This document shows positions 1 through 10,013 of a stretch of 64,000 nt of DNA, one piece after another. The stretch is from positions 57,238 through 121,237 of the forward strand of contig JADGDX010000002.1 in assembly GCA_016744675.1 (NCBI GenBank), in the 5' to 3' direction. Made by a program: the position numbers and the translations under genes. The first letter of the stretch is position 1. Every line of letters starts with the position of its first letter. The notes under the pieces were generated by a model, which saw only the letters and a list, made by a program, of their open reading frames with translations, searched no databases and was not told the DNA's origin. The stretch is from Desulfuromusa sp. (lineage in GTDB: Bacteria > Desulfobacterota > Desulfuromonadia > Desulfuromonadales > Geopsychrobacteraceae).

Positions 1-1353
1 ACCCAATTGCACTCCCGCTAGATAGGCTGCACCTAAGGCCGTTGTTTCCGTTATCTTTGGCCGTTCGACAGACACCCCAAGGAGATCAGATAAGAACTGC
101 AAAAACCAGTTATTGGACGCCATACCGCCATCAACACGCAGAGTCTTAGAGGCACTGTCACTCTCTGCGTGCATCGCAGACATTAAATCGTGGGTTTGAT
201 AACCAATAGACTCAAGTGTCGCCCTAACAATTTCAGCAATTCCGGTATCTCGTGTTAATCCAAAAATAGCTCCCCGTGCATGAGGGTCCCAATGTGGGGC
301 ACCCAGACCAGTAAAAGCCGGCACCATATAAACACCCCGGTTAGAGTCAAGTGAGCCCGCCAATCCCTCCACTTGTGCCGCAGTATCCACAAGTTTCAAA
401 CCATCGCGGAGCCATTGAATCGCTGCACCAGCAACAAAGATCGACCCTTCAATAGCATAAAAAGTCTCGCCCTTGATACGATAGGCAATTGTCGTCAGGA
501 GACGATTTGTCAGTTGATGTGCCTGCTGACCTGTGTTTAGCAAAACAAAACATCCGGTTCCGTAGGTACTTTTTATCATCCCCGGCTCCAGACAAGCCTG
601 ACCGATTGCCGCAGCTTGTTGATCACCTGCGACACCGCCAATTGGCAAACATCGCCCAAACAAGCTCTTCTGTGTCACCCCATAGTCAGCGGCACAATCA
701 CGGACATCGGGCAGAACAGCTTCAGGGATATCAAAAAGGCTCAGTAAATCACGATCCCACTGTCCCGTATGAATATTGAAAAGCATCGTTCGCGATGCAT
801 TGGTTGCGTCGGTCGCATGAACAGTCCCACCCGTTAAACGCCAAAGTAAAAATGTATCAATCGTTCCAAAAGCGAGCTGTCCCGCCTCAGCTTTCGCCCT
901 GGCACCATCAACATGATCGAGTATCCAGCGAAGCTTTGTTGCTGAAAAATAAGGATCCAGCAATAAACCCGTTCGATCACTCACCAATTGTTCATGACCA
1001 TCTTTTTTTAGATGGTCACAAAAGTCAGCCGTTCGGCGGTCCTGCCAAACAATGGCATGATACACAGGAATACCGGTCTTCCGATCCCAGACAATCGTCG
1101 TTTCACGCTGATTCGTGATACCGATTCCAACAACATCAAGACCTTTTGCACCGCTCTGCCCGAGAGCTGTACGGCAGACCTCAACAACAGATATCCAGAT
1201 TTCTTCAGGGTCATGTTCAACCCAACCATCACGGGGATAGTGTTGTTTAAATTCCTGCTGTGCCATAGCGACACAAGATCCCCCAGCAGAAAAAATCATC
1301 GCCCTTGAACTGGTTGTCCCTTGATCAATTGCAAGAATATGTTGTTCACCCAT
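1..1353 (-). CDS. glpK: Glycerol kinase (C-terminus cut by window edge)
   Basis: Phosphorylates glycerol to sn-glycerol 3-phosphate with ATP in the cytoplasm. The reading frame is open from the ATG at 1353 to the window edge: 451 codons of the roughly 500 usual for the family, so about 50 C-terminal residues are missing. The FGGY-kinase N-terminus is clear ([12 protein letters not shown]), followed by [13 protein letters not shown], the VWQDRR loop, [18 protein letters not shown] and the C-terminal-domain segment [13 protein letters not shown]. An AAGGAG ribosome site lies 7 bases before the ATG. It is divergent from glpD across 130 bases, so the two form a glycerol catabolic pair with a shared control region. 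Confidence 0.96.
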   Translation of the reverse strand, partial: MGEQHILAIDQGTTSSRAMIFSAGGSCVAMAQQEFKQHYPRDGWVEHDPEEIWISVVEVCRTALGQSGAKGLDVVGIGITNQRETTIVWDRKTGIPVYHAIVWQDRRTADFCDHLKKDGHEQLVSDRTGLLLDPYFSATKLRWILDHVDGARAKAEAGQLAFGTIDTFLLWRLTGGTVHATDATNASRTMLFNIHTGQWDRDLLSLFDIPEAVLPDVRDCAADYGVTQKSLFGRCLPIGGVAGDQQAAAIGQACLEPGMIKSTYGTGCFVLLNTGQQAHQLTNRLLTTIAYRIKGETFYAIEGSIFVAGAAIQWLRDGLKLVDTAAQVEGLAGSLDSNRGVYMVPAFTGLGAPHWDPHARGAIFGLTRDTGIAEIVRATLESIGYQTHDLMSAMHAESDSASKTLRVDGGMASNNWFLQFLSDLLGVSVERPKITETTALGAAYLAGVQLG

Positions 1354-1483
1354 AACTCGCTCCTTCCAACAGATTATTTTCTACTTTGATCTTAAAAAGA
1401 TGAATCGACCAAAACACATTGATCAATTTATTGTATAGTAAGTTTAGAGAACATATTGATCAACCTCTTCAAGGATATCACTT
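1354..1483. promoter_or_regulatory. glpK-glpD divergent control region with paired TTGATCAA palindromes
   Basis: The 130-base spacer between the divergent glpK and glpD starts holds two copies of the 8-base palindrome TTGATCAA, at 1419-1426 and 1456-1463, with centres 37 bases apart. A third copy at 1321-1328 falls in glpK codons for Ile-Asp-Gln and may be chance. Two dyads in a divergent promoter are a plausible operator pair for a local regulator, but I cannot name the regulator and none is encoded nearby. Confidence 0.4.
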
Positions 1484-3100
1484 ATGGGACGGACTCAGAA
1501 CATTGCTCAACTTCAAAGTCACCAAATATTTGACTTGCTCATTATCGGTGGTGGAGCAACGGGATGCGGAATCGCACTCGATGCGGCAGCACGCGGCTTA
1601 AATGTGGCCCTCATAGAAAAAAACGACTTTTCGGAAGGAACCAGTAGTCGCAGTACCAAACTTGTTCACGGTGGGGTTCGCTACCTAGAGATGGCGGTCA
1701 AGAAACTTGATCGGGTGCAATATAATTTGGTCAAAGATGGTTTGCACGAACGAGGCTTACTGCTAAAAAATGCACGTCACCTTTCCAATCGGCTTGCCTT
1801 GGTGACACCACTTTATAAATGGTACGAAGTTCCTTATGTTTTCGCCGGCCTCAAGTTTTACGATATCCTCTCTGGCAAGCAAAATATTGGGCATAGCCGC
1901 TTGCTCAGCCGGAAAGAAGCATTAAAGCGCTTTCCTGGACTTAAAGAAAAAGGACTTAAAGCCGGTGTTCTCTATTATGATGGACAGTTCCATGATGCCC
2001 GGATGGCTCTTGCTCTGGCGCTCACTGCGCAAAAAAACGGTGCGACAATCTGTAACCATATCACTGCAACAGACCTCCTCAAGCACGAGGGGAAAATTTC
2101 AGGTGCTCGTTTGATGGATAGTCTCACTCAGGAAAGCTGGGACATAAAAGCCCACGGTGTCATTAATGCAACGGGTCCCTTTGTCGACTCAGTTCGACAA
2201 ATGGATGATGACAACGTGGCAGAAATACTCACAGCCAGCACGGGCATCCACATTATTCTCGATAAACGATTTGCTCCACCCGACACTGGGCTGATGATCC
2301 CCGAAACGGAGGATGGTCGCGTGCTTTTCGTTTTGCCATGGGAAGGTCACGCTCTGGTTGGGACAACCGATGAGCCAGCAGAGATTTGCGATCACCCCAA
2401 ACCACTGGATGAAGAAATTGACTACCTGTTGCGCCATGTCACTCGCTACTTCAATCTAAAGGTCGACAAAAGTGACGTTAAATCAGTTTGGTCTGGCCTG
2501 AGGCCATTAGTCTCCGATCCCGAAGCAACTGACACCGCCAAGCTTGCACGAGATCACGTTATCGTCGACAGCCCATCCGGCCTCTTGACCATTGCCGGAG
2601 GAAAATGGACAACATACCGCAAAATGGCCCTCGATACAGTTGAGCACGCCATGAAGATCTTCAATCTCACTCCACCTCGTCCACACTGCCAGACGGAACG
2701 CCTCTCTATTATTGGCAGTACCGAATATCAGGAAGATGGCGGCCAGCAGTTGGCTGACAAGTACGGATTGGCTCCAGACATTTGTGCCTATCTCAATCGA
2801 ACCTACGGTGATCAGGCTGAAACCGTCGCTGCGCTCGCTGCAGAAGGGTATGCGACACGACTAACCGCAGGACACCCGGTCATCGAAGCCGAAGTTCTTT
2901 TCGCCGCCAGATTTGAACTCGCGGAAAGGGCCATAGATGTATTGGCCAGACGAACCCCACTCGCCCTACTTGACTTAGATGCATCAAAAAAAGCCTCGAG
3001 TAGAATTATCGAGCTTATGGCTGAAGAATTACAATGGGACGAGGAACGCTGCCAAGAGGAAAAAGTATGGACTGAACAACGACTGAACGTTGCCATATAA
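1484..3100 (+). CDS. glpD: Glycerol-3-phosphate dehydrogenase (FAD, quinone-linked)
   Basis: Oxidises glycerol 3-phosphate to dihydroxyacetone phosphate and passes electrons to the quinone pool at the membrane. The 538-residue product has the FAD dinucleotide fold near residues 20-50 (IIGGGATGCGIALDAAARG), the conserved SSRSTKLVHGGVRYLE segment, and the later IAGGKWTTYRKMA motif of the GlpD/GlpA family, followed by the DAO C-terminal domain. Its length suits a single-chain GlpD rather than GlpA, which carries an extra C-terminal iron-sulfur region. AAGGA lies 8 bases before the ATG. The product of glpK, its divergent neighbour, is its substrate. Confidence 0.95.
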   Translation: MGRTQNIAQLQSHQIFDLLIIGGGATGCGIALDAAARGLNVALIEKNDFSEGTSSRSTKLVHGGVRYLEMAVKKLDRVQYNLVKDGLHERGLLLKNARHLSNRLALVTPLYKWYEVPYVFAGLKFYDILSGKQNIGHSRLLSRKEALKRFPGLKEKGLKAGVLYYDGQFHDARMALALALTAQKNGATICNHITATDLLKHEGKISGARLMDSLTQESWDIKAHGVINATGPFVDSVRQMDDDNVAEILTASTGIHIILDKRFAPPDTGLMIPETEDGRVLFVLPWEGHALVGTTDEPAEICDHPKPLDEEIDYLLRHVTRYFNLKVDKSDVKSVWSGLRPLVSDPEATDTAKLARDHVIVDSPSGLLTIAGGKWTTYRKMALDTVEHAMKIFNLTPPRPHCQTERLSIIGSTEYQEDGGQQLADKYGLAPDICAYLNRTYGDQAETVAALAAEGYATRLTAGHPVIEAEVLFAARFELAERAIDVLARRTPLALLDLDASKKASSRIIELMAEELQWDEERCQEEKVWTEQRLNVAI

Positions 3101-3103
3101 AAA

Positions 3104-3133
3104 TGGGTCACCCATCAGAAGACGTGTGACCCA
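3104..3133. terminator. Bidirectional terminator between glpD and ssb
   Basis: An 8-bp perfect inverted repeat, TGGGTCAC (3104-3111) with GTGACCCA (3126-3133), sits between the convergent stops of glpD and ssb. It has no long T-run, so termination strength is uncertain. Confidence 0.55.
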
Positions 3134-3161
3134 TCGTTTACAATTATAGAAACCGCCCTGT

Positions 3162-3695
3162 TTAGAAGGGGATCTCATCGTCAGGATTAAATACCGGCTC
3201 GTTCACACTGCCACCGGCTTGGCTGTTGTTCTCATTCTGCATATTCTGATTTTGACTCTGCCCACCTTGCTGATAACCTTGACCACCCTGATTCTGGTTT
3301 TGACCACCGCCGTACCCACCAGACTGTTGCTGGCCGCCACCATAACCGCCGCCTTGTTGACTATCATCACGACTGCCCAGCATCTGCATTTGATCAGCAA
3401 CAATTTCTGTGATGTAGCGCTTATTTCCATCACGGTCATCATATGAACGAGTCTGAATTTTTCCTTCGATATAAACCTGCTTCCCCTTATGGAGAAATTT
3501 ACCGCAAATTTCTGCCAATTGCCGCCACGCAACAACATTATGCCATTCCGTTTTTTCCTGACGGTTTCCTTCTCGGTCTTTATAGCGCTCAGTTGTCGCC
3601 ATTGAGAATGTCGTAACCGCAGCACCTGATGGCGTATAGCGTAACTCAGGATCTTTCCCAAGATTTCCTACCAAAATAACCTTATTAACAGACAT
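3162..3695 (-). CDS. ssb: Single-stranded DNA-binding protein
   Basis: Binds and protects single-stranded DNA during replication, repair and recombination. The 177-residue product begins with the SSB OB-fold signature ([19 protein letters not shown]) and continues through the [15 protein letters not shown] region to about residue 110. A long linker rich in Gly, Gln and Asn follows, ending in the acidic partner-binding tip DDEIPF. A GGGAGG ribosome site lies 6 bases before the ATG. In many bacteria ssb is beside rpsF/rpsR or uvrA; here it stands alone, convergent with glpD. Confidence 0.97.
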   Translation of the reverse strand: MSVNKVILVGNLGKDPELRYTPSGAAVTTFSMATTERYKDREGNRQEKTEWHNVVAWRQLAEICGKFLHKGKQVYIEGKIQTRSYDDRDGNKRYITEIVADQMQMLGSRDDSQQGGGYGGGQQQSGGYGGGQNQNQGGQGYQQGGQSQNQNMQNENNSQAGGSVNEPVFNPDDEIPF

Positions 3696-4181
3696 AAATG
3701 CCTCCCTTTTTTTTATGAAAAATCAAAAATTGCAGTCATTGAACAAAGAGTAAACATCTGCATAAAATGCGCCCTCAAAAGAGAGTCGAATCGCAAAGAT
3801 GTTTTATTGAAATCAAGACGAATATACTACACGATTAAACAAAACACCGAAACAGCTATCGAAGTGATTACAAATAAAATAATAAATATCACCGACACGG
3901 TAAAGAAACAACAGGATTGAATATCCTGTGACGGATGGGGTTAAAACGCCTCCACAATTCCTCTGATTAAGACAAAAAAAAGTACAAGCTCTACTAGCGC
4001 CAATAGATCGATCCCCATTAAATCATTAAATTTGTGATTATTGAAGCACAAGATTAAATTAATAAACGGCAACCAACAGAGGTATCACCTTTTAACATGA
4101 CCGCTATTTCTTGTAATTATTTGACGAACTCACCCATAAATCAGTATTATGCTCGTTTATAATTTCATTGGAGGGACTGTT
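3696..4181. other. Gene-free spacer between ssb and plsC
   Basis: About 490 AT-rich bases with no convincing coding sequence on either strand. It holds the plsC promoter at its right end and one compact inverted repeat, ACAGGAT (3911-3917) with ATCCTGT (3923-3929), separated by 5 bases. The repeat could be an operator or a small hairpin; I cannot assign it. Confidence 0.5.
4121..4150 (+). promoter_or_regulatory. Sigma-70-type promoter for plsC-rnj-uppP
   Basis: A -35 box TTGACG (4121-4126) and a -10 box TATTAT (4145-4150) are separated by 18 bases. The -10 box overlaps the upstream in-frame ATG at 4149, so that ATG would not lie on the transcript. This supports the GTG at 4182 as the plsC start. 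Confidence 0.6.
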
Positions 4182-4892
4182 GTGCTCCGCACATTTACTT
4201 TTCATCTATTTTTTTATCCATGGACGTTGATTGCTTCTGTTATAACTCTTCTGCTATCACTATCAGGACAGAATAGAGCCCATTACTTTGTCCGTTTCTG
4301 GGGTCGGAGCTGCCTTTTTTTTGCCGGACTCAAAGTCCAAGTCTTCGGGCTTGATAATATCCCCAAAGATACCCCTGCCATCTATGTCTCTAATCACCAG
4401 AGCAATTTTGATATCCCAATTATCTATACCGGGCTCCCCATTCAGTTCCGCTGGATGGCAAAACAGGAACTGTTTCGTGTCCCTTTTTTTGGTCAGGCGA
4501 TGAAACGTTGCGGAATGATACCCATTGATCGTTCCAATCGGCGCAAAACAATGCGCAGCATTCTTGCTGCGGCACAGCGCATTAAAAACGGGGTCTCTGT
4601 CGTTATTTTCCCAGAAGGAACACGCACTCCGGATGGTCAATTACAAAAGTTTAAAAAAGGGGCTCTGCTCATTGCAGCGAAAGCTCAGGTTCCTGTCATT
4701 CCGGTTGCTATCCATGGAAGCTATCATGTCCTGCCGAAGGATCGATGGTCAGTTCGTGGAGGCCCGCTAAAGCTCGAGTTTCTCCCTCCTATCCCCACAG
4801 AAGGGCTTAAAAACAGTGACATTGACGCACTGACAGATCAAATTCATGACCAGATAGCCCTTCGCCTGCAAGGAGCAACAACAGATGTCTGA
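4182..4892 (+). CDS. plsC: 1-acyl-sn-glycerol-3-phosphate acyltransferase (PlsC family)
   Basis: Transfers an acyl chain to lysophosphatidate to give phosphatidate in membrane lipid synthesis. The family blocks are visible: NHQSNFD (the HX4D catalytic motif), GMIPIDRSNR, FPEGTRTPDG and VPVIPVAI. An N-terminal hydrophobic stretch probably anchors it to the membrane. I start it at the GTG at 4182, which has GGAGGG 6 bases upstream; an in-frame ATG at 4149 lacks a ribosome site and overlaps a good -10 box. That gives 236 residues. It overlaps the start of the RNase J gene by 8 bases, suggesting translational coupling. A second, divergent PlsC-type gene lies at 58357. Confidence 0.9.
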   Translation: MLRTFTFHLFFYPWTLIASVITLLLSLSGQNRAHYFVRFWGRSCLFFAGLKVQVFGLDNIPKDTPAIYVSNHQSNFDIPIIYTGLPIQFRWMAKQELFRVPFFGQAMKRCGMIPIDRSNRRKTMRSILAAAQRIKNGVSVVIFPEGTRTPDGQLQKFKKGALLIAAKAQVPVIPVAIHGSYHVLPKDRWSVRGGPLKLEFLPPIPTEGLKNSDIDALTDQIHDQIALRLQGATTDV

Positions 4893-6564
4893 TAATCTCA
4901 CCGAAAAACTCCATCTGCTTCCCTTTGGTGGTCTAGGTGAAATTGGGATGAATATGATGGGGATCGAATATGACGGAAAAATTCTGTTGATCGATTGTGG
5001 CTTAATGTTCCCCGAAGCCTATATGTTTGGTATTGATCTGGTTCTTCCTGATGTCAGTACACTGGAAGAACGCACTCAAGATATTGTCGGACTAGTCCTA
5101 ACGCACGGACATGAAGACCATATCGGAGCCATTCCATTTCTCTGGGAACAACTTGGTGAGCCCGTCATCTACGGAACCCGTCTGACACTTGGCCTATTGC
5201 ACAACAAACTAAAAGAATTTGAGTTGGATCATCGAATTGAATTGGTGCAGATTCAACCACGCGAGGTCTTTGACTTACCCCCTTTTAAAGTCGAGCCATA
5301 TCGGGCCGCTCACTCTATTGTTGACGGTGTTGGTCTTGCCATCGGCACTCCTGTGGGGACAATCATCCATACTGGGGATTTCAAAATCGACCCAACCCCG
5401 GTGGATGGTGAAAATACCGATCTTGCGCGGTTAGCAGAGCTAGGGGAGCAAGGGGTTCTCCTCTTACTCGCCGATTCAACCAACGTTGAAAACACTGGCT
5501 ACACCCTCTCAGAGAGAACTGTTGGGAAAGCCCTAGAAGATTTGATCCCACAATGCCAACAACGAGTTATTGTCGCCACCTTCTCATCAAACATCCACCG
5601 CATCCAACAAATTGCTGATGCGGCAAAGCTCTGCGACCGCAAGCTGGTCATTAACGGTCGCAGCATGGTCAGCAACATTGATATTGCCCGACAATTAGGC
5701 TATCTGGATATTGCGGAGGATCAGTTTATCACTCTACGAAATATGCGCGACTTCCCCCCTGAGCAGGTTCTGATTATTACGACAGGCAGCCAAGGTGAGC
5801 CTCTCAGTGCCCTGATGAGAATTGCCCTGGGTGACCATAAGAAAATTGAATTATCTCCAGGTGACACAGTCATCCTCTCGTCAAAGTTTATCCCCGGAAA
5901 CGAAAAGGCCATTAGTGACCTGATCAACAATCTGTATCGACGCGGTGCTGAAGTCTTTTACGAAAAAACCAGCGAAATCCATGTCTCCGGTCACGCCAGC
6001 CAGGAAGAATTGAAACTGGTCCACAATCTTGTCAAACCAAAGTATTTTGTCCCGGTGCATGGAGAATATCGCCATTTAGTGAAACATAAACAACTTGCCA
6101 TTGAGATGGGAGTTCCCGAAGAAAACACACTTGTTTTGGAAAACGGGCAAAAACTCTCCATTGGTCCAGAGGGCTTAACTCGAGAAGAGCCTTTTGAAAC
6201 AGGCAGAGTCTTTGTAGATGGAAAGGGGGTAGGTGATGTTGGGAAAATGGAAATCAGGGATCGCCGTCACCTTGCCAACCATGGACTTGTCATCTTAATG
6301 TTAGCCATTAATCAGTCAACGGGAGAGATCGTTCAAGGACCAGAAATATTCACCAAAGGGTTCGTCCCAGAAGACAACATAGAAAGCGAAGTCCTCTTAG
6401 CTGAAGCCAAACAGGCGATCTGCGATTTGTTGCTGGAACACAGTCAAGAAATGCTCAGCGACTGGGAAGAGTTACGCGTGGAAGTCAGAAAAACTCTGCG
6501 GCGGTGTTTCAATAAGCGGATTGCTCGCAGGCCTTTAATTTTACCTCTTATCTTGGAACTATAA
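4885..6564 (+). CDS. rnj: Ribonuclease J (metallo-beta-lactamase / beta-CASP nuclease)
   Basis: A cytoplasmic zinc-dependent endo- and 5'-3' exoribonuclease involved in RNA maturation and decay. The 559-residue product shows the metallo-beta-lactamase motif THGHEDHIGA near residues 73-82, HTGDFKID, ADSTNVE, the beta-CASP region with GSQGEPLSAL, and the late SGHASQEE and VPVHGEYRHL histidine motifs, then the C-terminal RNase J domain. Its length matches the family. The gene overlaps plsC by 8 bases, with AAGGAG just before the overlap, and is followed after 6 bases by uppP. Confidence 0.95.
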   Translation: MSDNLTEKLHLLPFGGLGEIGMNMMGIEYDGKILLIDCGLMFPEAYMFGIDLVLPDVSTLEERTQDIVGLVLTHGHEDHIGAIPFLWEQLGEPVIYGTRLTLGLLHNKLKEFELDHRIELVQIQPREVFDLPPFKVEPYRAAHSIVDGVGLAIGTPVGTIIHTGDFKIDPTPVDGENTDLARLAELGEQGVLLLLADSTNVENTGYTLSERTVGKALEDLIPQCQQRVIVATFSSNIHRIQQIADAAKLCDRKLVINGRSMVSNIDIARQLGYLDIAEDQFITLRNMRDFPPEQVLIITTGSQGEPLSALMRIALGDHKKIELSPGDTVILSSKFIPGNEKAISDLINNLYRRGAEVFYEKTSEIHVSGHASQEELKLVHNLVKPKYFVPVHGEYRHLVKHKQLAIEMGVPEENTLVLENGQKLSIGPEGLTREEPFETGRVFVDGKGVGDVGKMEIRDRRHLANHGLVILMLAINQSTGEIVQGPEIFTKGFVPEDNIESEVLLAEAKQAICDLLLEHSQEMLSDWEELRVEVRKTLRRCFNKRIARRPLILPLILEL

Positions 6565-6570
6565 TCTAAC

Positions 6571-7368
6571 ATGAACTACCTCTACGCTTGCCTCCTTGGC
6601 TTAATTCAAGGGCTGACCGAATTTTTACCTGTTTCATCTTCAGGCCATCTTGCAATTACGCAACATTTTCTCCCTGGATTTGAGCAACCTGGTCTTTTTT
6701 TTGATGTATTACTCCATGCTGCAACAACTTTGGCGGTCATTATTTATTTTCGAAAAGATGTATGGAACCTGATCTGCTGTTATTTCCGTACAAACGAAGA
6801 AGCCATTGCAAATCGACACATTCTCCACATGTTGGTTCTTGGTTCGATCCCCACTGCGATTATTGGGCTTTCGGGAAAAGATTTCTTTACCGGTTTATTT
6901 GACAATCTGCTGGTGATTGGGTGCATGCTGATTGTCACTGCAGCATTACTGACCTTGGCCGAAAAGGTTCGCCGCGACGGTCGCTCTCTGGAACAGATCA
7001 ATGGCCGCGATTCTCTCTTGGTTGGAATCGTTCAGGGCATGGCAATCATCCCCGGCATCTCCCGTTCTGGTTCAACCATCGCCTGCTTGCTCTTACGTGG
7101 GATTGATGGTGAAGCCGCAGCAAGATTTTCTTTTTTGCTTGCACTTCCAGCGGTCGGTGGAGCGATGCTTCTTTCTCTCAAAGACCTGCAAAATGTCGCA
7201 ACTAACAGTATTCCCGCCTATGGTCTCGGAGCACTCATCGCCTTTTTAAGTGGACTGTTTGCCATCCGCTGCTTGATGGATGTTGTCCGTCGCAAACGAT
7301 TGATCGGCTTTGCCATCTATTGTTTACTAGTCGGGGGCGGCATAATCGGGTATTCTTTATTGAGTTAG
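6571..7368 (+). CDS. uppP: Undecaprenyl-diphosphatase
   Basis: An integral membrane enzyme that recycles undecaprenyl pyrophosphate to the monophosphate carrier used for peptidoglycan and other envelope polymers. The 265-residue sequence carries both family signatures, GLTEFLPVSSSGHL near the N-terminus and PGISRSGSTIA near the middle, and is hydrophobic through most of its length with several predicted membrane segments. It starts 6 bases after the RNase J stop and is probably in the same operon; the ribosome site before the ATG is weak, which fits coupling. Confidence 0.96.
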   Translation: MNYLYACLLGLIQGLTEFLPVSSSGHLAITQHFLPGFEQPGLFFDVLLHAATTLAVIIYFRKDVWNLICCYFRTNEEAIANRHILHMLVLGSIPTAIIGLSGKDFFTGLFDNLLVIGCMLIVTAALLTLAEKVRRDGRSLEQINGRDSLLVGIVQGMAIIPGISRSGSTIACLLLRGIDGEAAARFSFLLALPAVGGAMLLSLKDLQNVATNSIPAYGLGALIAFLSGLFAIRCLMDVVRRKRLIGFAIYCLLVGGGIIGYSLLS

Positions 7369-7449
7369 CAACAGCCAAGATCATCGTCGAAGAAATTAAA
7401 GAAAACAAGAAGTAAAAACAGAAACTTAATTAAAAAGATAAAGAGTGGT

Positions 7450-9723
7450 ATGAGTAAAGAAATTCCAGAAATTCCCGCTGAAAATTGGATGCGTAAAGAA
7501 ATTCTCGGACTCGTCTGGTTAGCACTGGGAATTTTTCTGTTAATCTGCCTCAGCAGTTACAGTAACGATGATCCATCCTTTAATAATAATCTCAACCCAG
7601 AGCAAATCAATAACCTGATCGGTGTTTTTGGGTCACACCTGGCAGATCTCCTTTACCAAACCTTTGGCCTGACTGCTCTTCTCTGGCCTTTAGGCTGTCT
7701 CCATTTAGCTTGGCGCTGGCTGAAATTTCGTGATGTTCATTTTCGCATTGTCCGGCTGATCGCCTTTCTACTCCTACAGATCACTCTGGGTGGGCTCCTT
7801 GCCCTCCAATGGACCACAGTACAACTCTTCAACAGTCAGATCAATGAAGCCGGTGGAGCAATCGGCCGGGTCTTGGTCCAACTTCTAACTCGCTACCTCA
7901 ATGTTGGTGGGGCAGCTATTATTCTGATTGTTTTCTTCCTCGTCTCGTTGATCTTATCAACACGATTTTCTCTCGTCTTGTTCTTTGAAGGTCTTCTGGA
8001 GCGTTTTGGACGACGGCTGGAACGCCGCCGTGAAATGAACCAAGCACGCAAAGAATTGCGGGCTAAAGAGAAAAAACAGTTAGAAATCAATACTCCGACA
8101 ATTGTTCAACCCGACCTCCAGAAACTCCCAGAAATAAAACCAAAAAATGGGAAAAAACCGCAAAAAAACAGCGCTGAAGAGAATCAAGTCGCCTTCTCCT
8201 TTCTGGAGCCAAGTGGCACTTACCACATGCCAGTTGCTTCACTTTTAAACCACGACGGCGGTGATCCAAAACCAATAGACCGCGACAGTTTAACCATGGC
8301 AGCTCGGATGCTTGAGAAAAAACTTCTCGACTTTGGAGTTGAGGGCGATGTGGTCGAAGTTAAACCAGGACCTGTCGTTACAATGTACGAATTCGCTCCA
8401 GCGCCGGGAGTTAAGGTCAATAAGATTTCAAACCTGCAAGATGATTTAGCGATGGCCCTACAGGCCGTTTCAATTCGGATTGTCGCTCCTATTCCAGGAC
8501 GGGGCGTTGTTGGCATTGAAATTCCAAACAAAGACCGCGAGATTGTCTACCTCAAGGAAATCATCGAATCGGACGCATTCCAGAAAACCAGCGGCAAACT
8601 GCCAATGGCACTGGGGAAAGATATCTTTGGTCAAGTCATCGTATCAGACCTTGCAAAGATGCCTCATCTCTTGGTCGCAGGCTCAACGGGAAGCGGCAAA
8701 TCGGTTTCAATCAATACAATCATTCTCTCTTTATTGTATCGTGCCACTCCTGACGATGTGCGTTTGATCATGATTGACCCGAAAATGCTCGAACTTTCCA
8801 TTTACGAGGGGATTCCACACTTACTCCTTCCAGTTGTTACCAATCCGAAGAAAGCATCACTCGCCCTCGCTTGGGCAGTACGTGAGATGGAACGACGCTA
8901 CCAGCTGATGGCCGACAAAGGGGTTCGAAATCTTGAGGGTTATAATCGCAAACTGGCTAAGGAAGCCAAAGAAGCAGAGAAACTTCCACCAGAGCCAGAA
9001 CCCAGTGAAGAAATTATTGATGAAGATATGGAGCTCCCTCCCTTCATCGAAACCGAAGAAGAGCTTGAACACGGCCACTTGCCATACATTGTTGTTATTG
9101 TCGATGAACTTGCCGACCTCATGATGGTTGCAGGGCGCGAGATTGAAGAATCAATAGCCCGTCTTGCACAAATGGCCCGTGCGGCCGGGATCCACCTGAT
9201 CCTCGCAACGCAACGGCCAAGTGTTGATGTTATTACGGGACTCATCAAAGCCAACTTCCCCACTCGAATCTCTTTTAAGGTCTTTTCCCGCACAGATTCA
9301 CGCACCATCCTCGATTCCATGGGGGCAGAAACGCTCCTTGGTATGGGGGATATGCTCTTTCTCCCTCCCGGGGTTGGTTATCTTCAGCGAGTTCACGGAG
9401 CCTTTGTCTCTGAGCTGGAAGTTCAACGCGTCGTTGACTTCCTCTCGAAACAAGGGAAGCCTAGCTACGATAAGTCAATTCTTAAGGCACCACAAACATC
9501 GGCGCCAGATGAATCAGAAGAAGAATATGACGAACTCTGGGACGAAGCGATTAAAATTGTAACTGATGGTCGGCAAGCATCAATTTCCATGCTACAACGC
9601 CGGTTACGCATTGGCTATAATCGTTCAGCCCGAATGATTGAAAGGATGGAGCAAGAAGAGATTGTTGGCCCATCCGATGGAAGTGGCAAGCCCAGAGAAG
9701 TGCTCGCAAGAAAAATTGAGTAA
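7450..9723 (+). CDS. ftsK: DNA translocase FtsK/SpoIIIE
   Basis: Membrane-anchored ATP-driven DNA pump that clears and aligns chromosome dimers at the division septum. Of 757 residues, the first about 190 contain four hydrophobic segments. A charged linker follows (about 190-265), then the alpha/beta motor domain with Walker A AGSTGSGKS near residue 415 and Walker B VVIVDELADLMM near 555, and the ATQRPSVDVITG segment. A winged-helix gamma domain closes the protein (GRQASISMLQRRLRIGYNRS), the part that reads KOPS orientation sequences in the family. An acidic insertion rich in Glu and Pro sits between the Walker motifs. It follows uppP after 81 bases. Confidence 0.96.
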   Translation: MSKEIPEIPAENWMRKEILGLVWLALGIFLLICLSSYSNDDPSFNNNLNPEQINNLIGVFGSHLADLLYQTFGLTALLWPLGCLHLAWRWLKFRDVHFRIVRLIAFLLLQITLGGLLALQWTTVQLFNSQINEAGGAIGRVLVQLLTRYLNVGGAAIILIVFFLVSLILSTRFSLVLFFEGLLERFGRRLERRREMNQARKELRAKEKKQLEINTPTIVQPDLQKLPEIKPKNGKKPQKNSAEENQVAFSFLEPSGTYHMPVASLLNHDGGDPKPIDRDSLTMAARMLEKKLLDFGVEGDVVEVKPGPVVTMYEFAPAPGVKVNKISNLQDDLAMALQAVSIRIVAPIPGRGVVGIEIPNKDREIVYLKEIIESDAFQKTSGKLPMALGKDIFGQVIVSDLAKMPHLLVAGSTGSGKSVSINTIILSLLYRATPDDVRLIMIDPKMLELSIYEGIPHLLLPVVTNPKKASLALAWAVREMERRYQLMADKGVRNLEGYNRKLAKEAKEAEKLPPEPEPSEEIIDEDMELPPFIETEEELEHGHLPYIVVIVDELADLMMVAGREIEESIARLAQMARAAGIHLILATQRPSVDVITGLIKANFPTRISFKVFSRTDSRTILDSMGAETLLGMGDMLFLPPGVGYLQRVHGAFVSELEVQRVVDFLSKQGKPSYDKSILKAPQTSAPDESEEEYDELWDEAIKIVTDGRQASISMLQRRLRIGYNRSARMIERMEQEEIVGPSDGSGKPREVLARKIE

Positions 9724-10013
9724 AGCCCTCTTTCGTTAAATCACGACCAAAAAACTCATCTATTTCAATAAAATAGAATTCCTCTGGGCCATTTTTTTAT
9801 TGCGCCCCACCCCTTTCTATTATATCTTTCCCCCCGATTAATTTTATATTTCATATATAAAGAACAAATGATTTTGAAGGTCAACAGCTAAACTCTCTGC
9901 CACCTCACCTGAGCTTAGCAAACAACCTGAAATAATCGCTTTTTCTCAGCTGACTTTCGGTTTATCCGGAGGTCATTATGTATCTTTTATTTGACTAAAT
10001 GGGAGCAAATCGT
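9724..10013. other. Leader region of the octaheme cytochrome gene
   Basis: About 290 AT-rich bases between ftsK and the cytochrome. A small hairpin, TCTATTT with AAATAGA around a 5-base loop near 9760-9780, lies after ftsK but has no T-run directly after it. No GEMM riboswitch core was found here. The last 36 bases hold the short upstream reading frame listed separately. Confidence 0.4.
9978..9998 (+). promoter_or_regulatory. Six-codon leader cistron ahead of the cytochrome gene
   Basis: A strong GGAGG (9968-9972) is followed 5 bases later by ATG and the short frame MYLLFD, which stops with TAA at 9996-9998. An ATG in the cytochrome frame begins at the very next base (9999), and the better-spaced cytochrome ATG follows at 10014. 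The best ribosome site in the leader therefore serves the mini-cistron, suggesting reinitiation or coupling. Whether it is translated is an inference. Confidence 0.4.

Noticed and set aside
1012-1308. Plus-strand frames of about 100 codons across the first 1.3 kb
   Set aside because: They are antisense to glpK, whose full reading on the minus strand is clear.
6841-6860. tRNA T-arm-like GGTTCGATCCC
   Set aside because: It lies inside uppP coding sequence with no surrounding cloverleaf.
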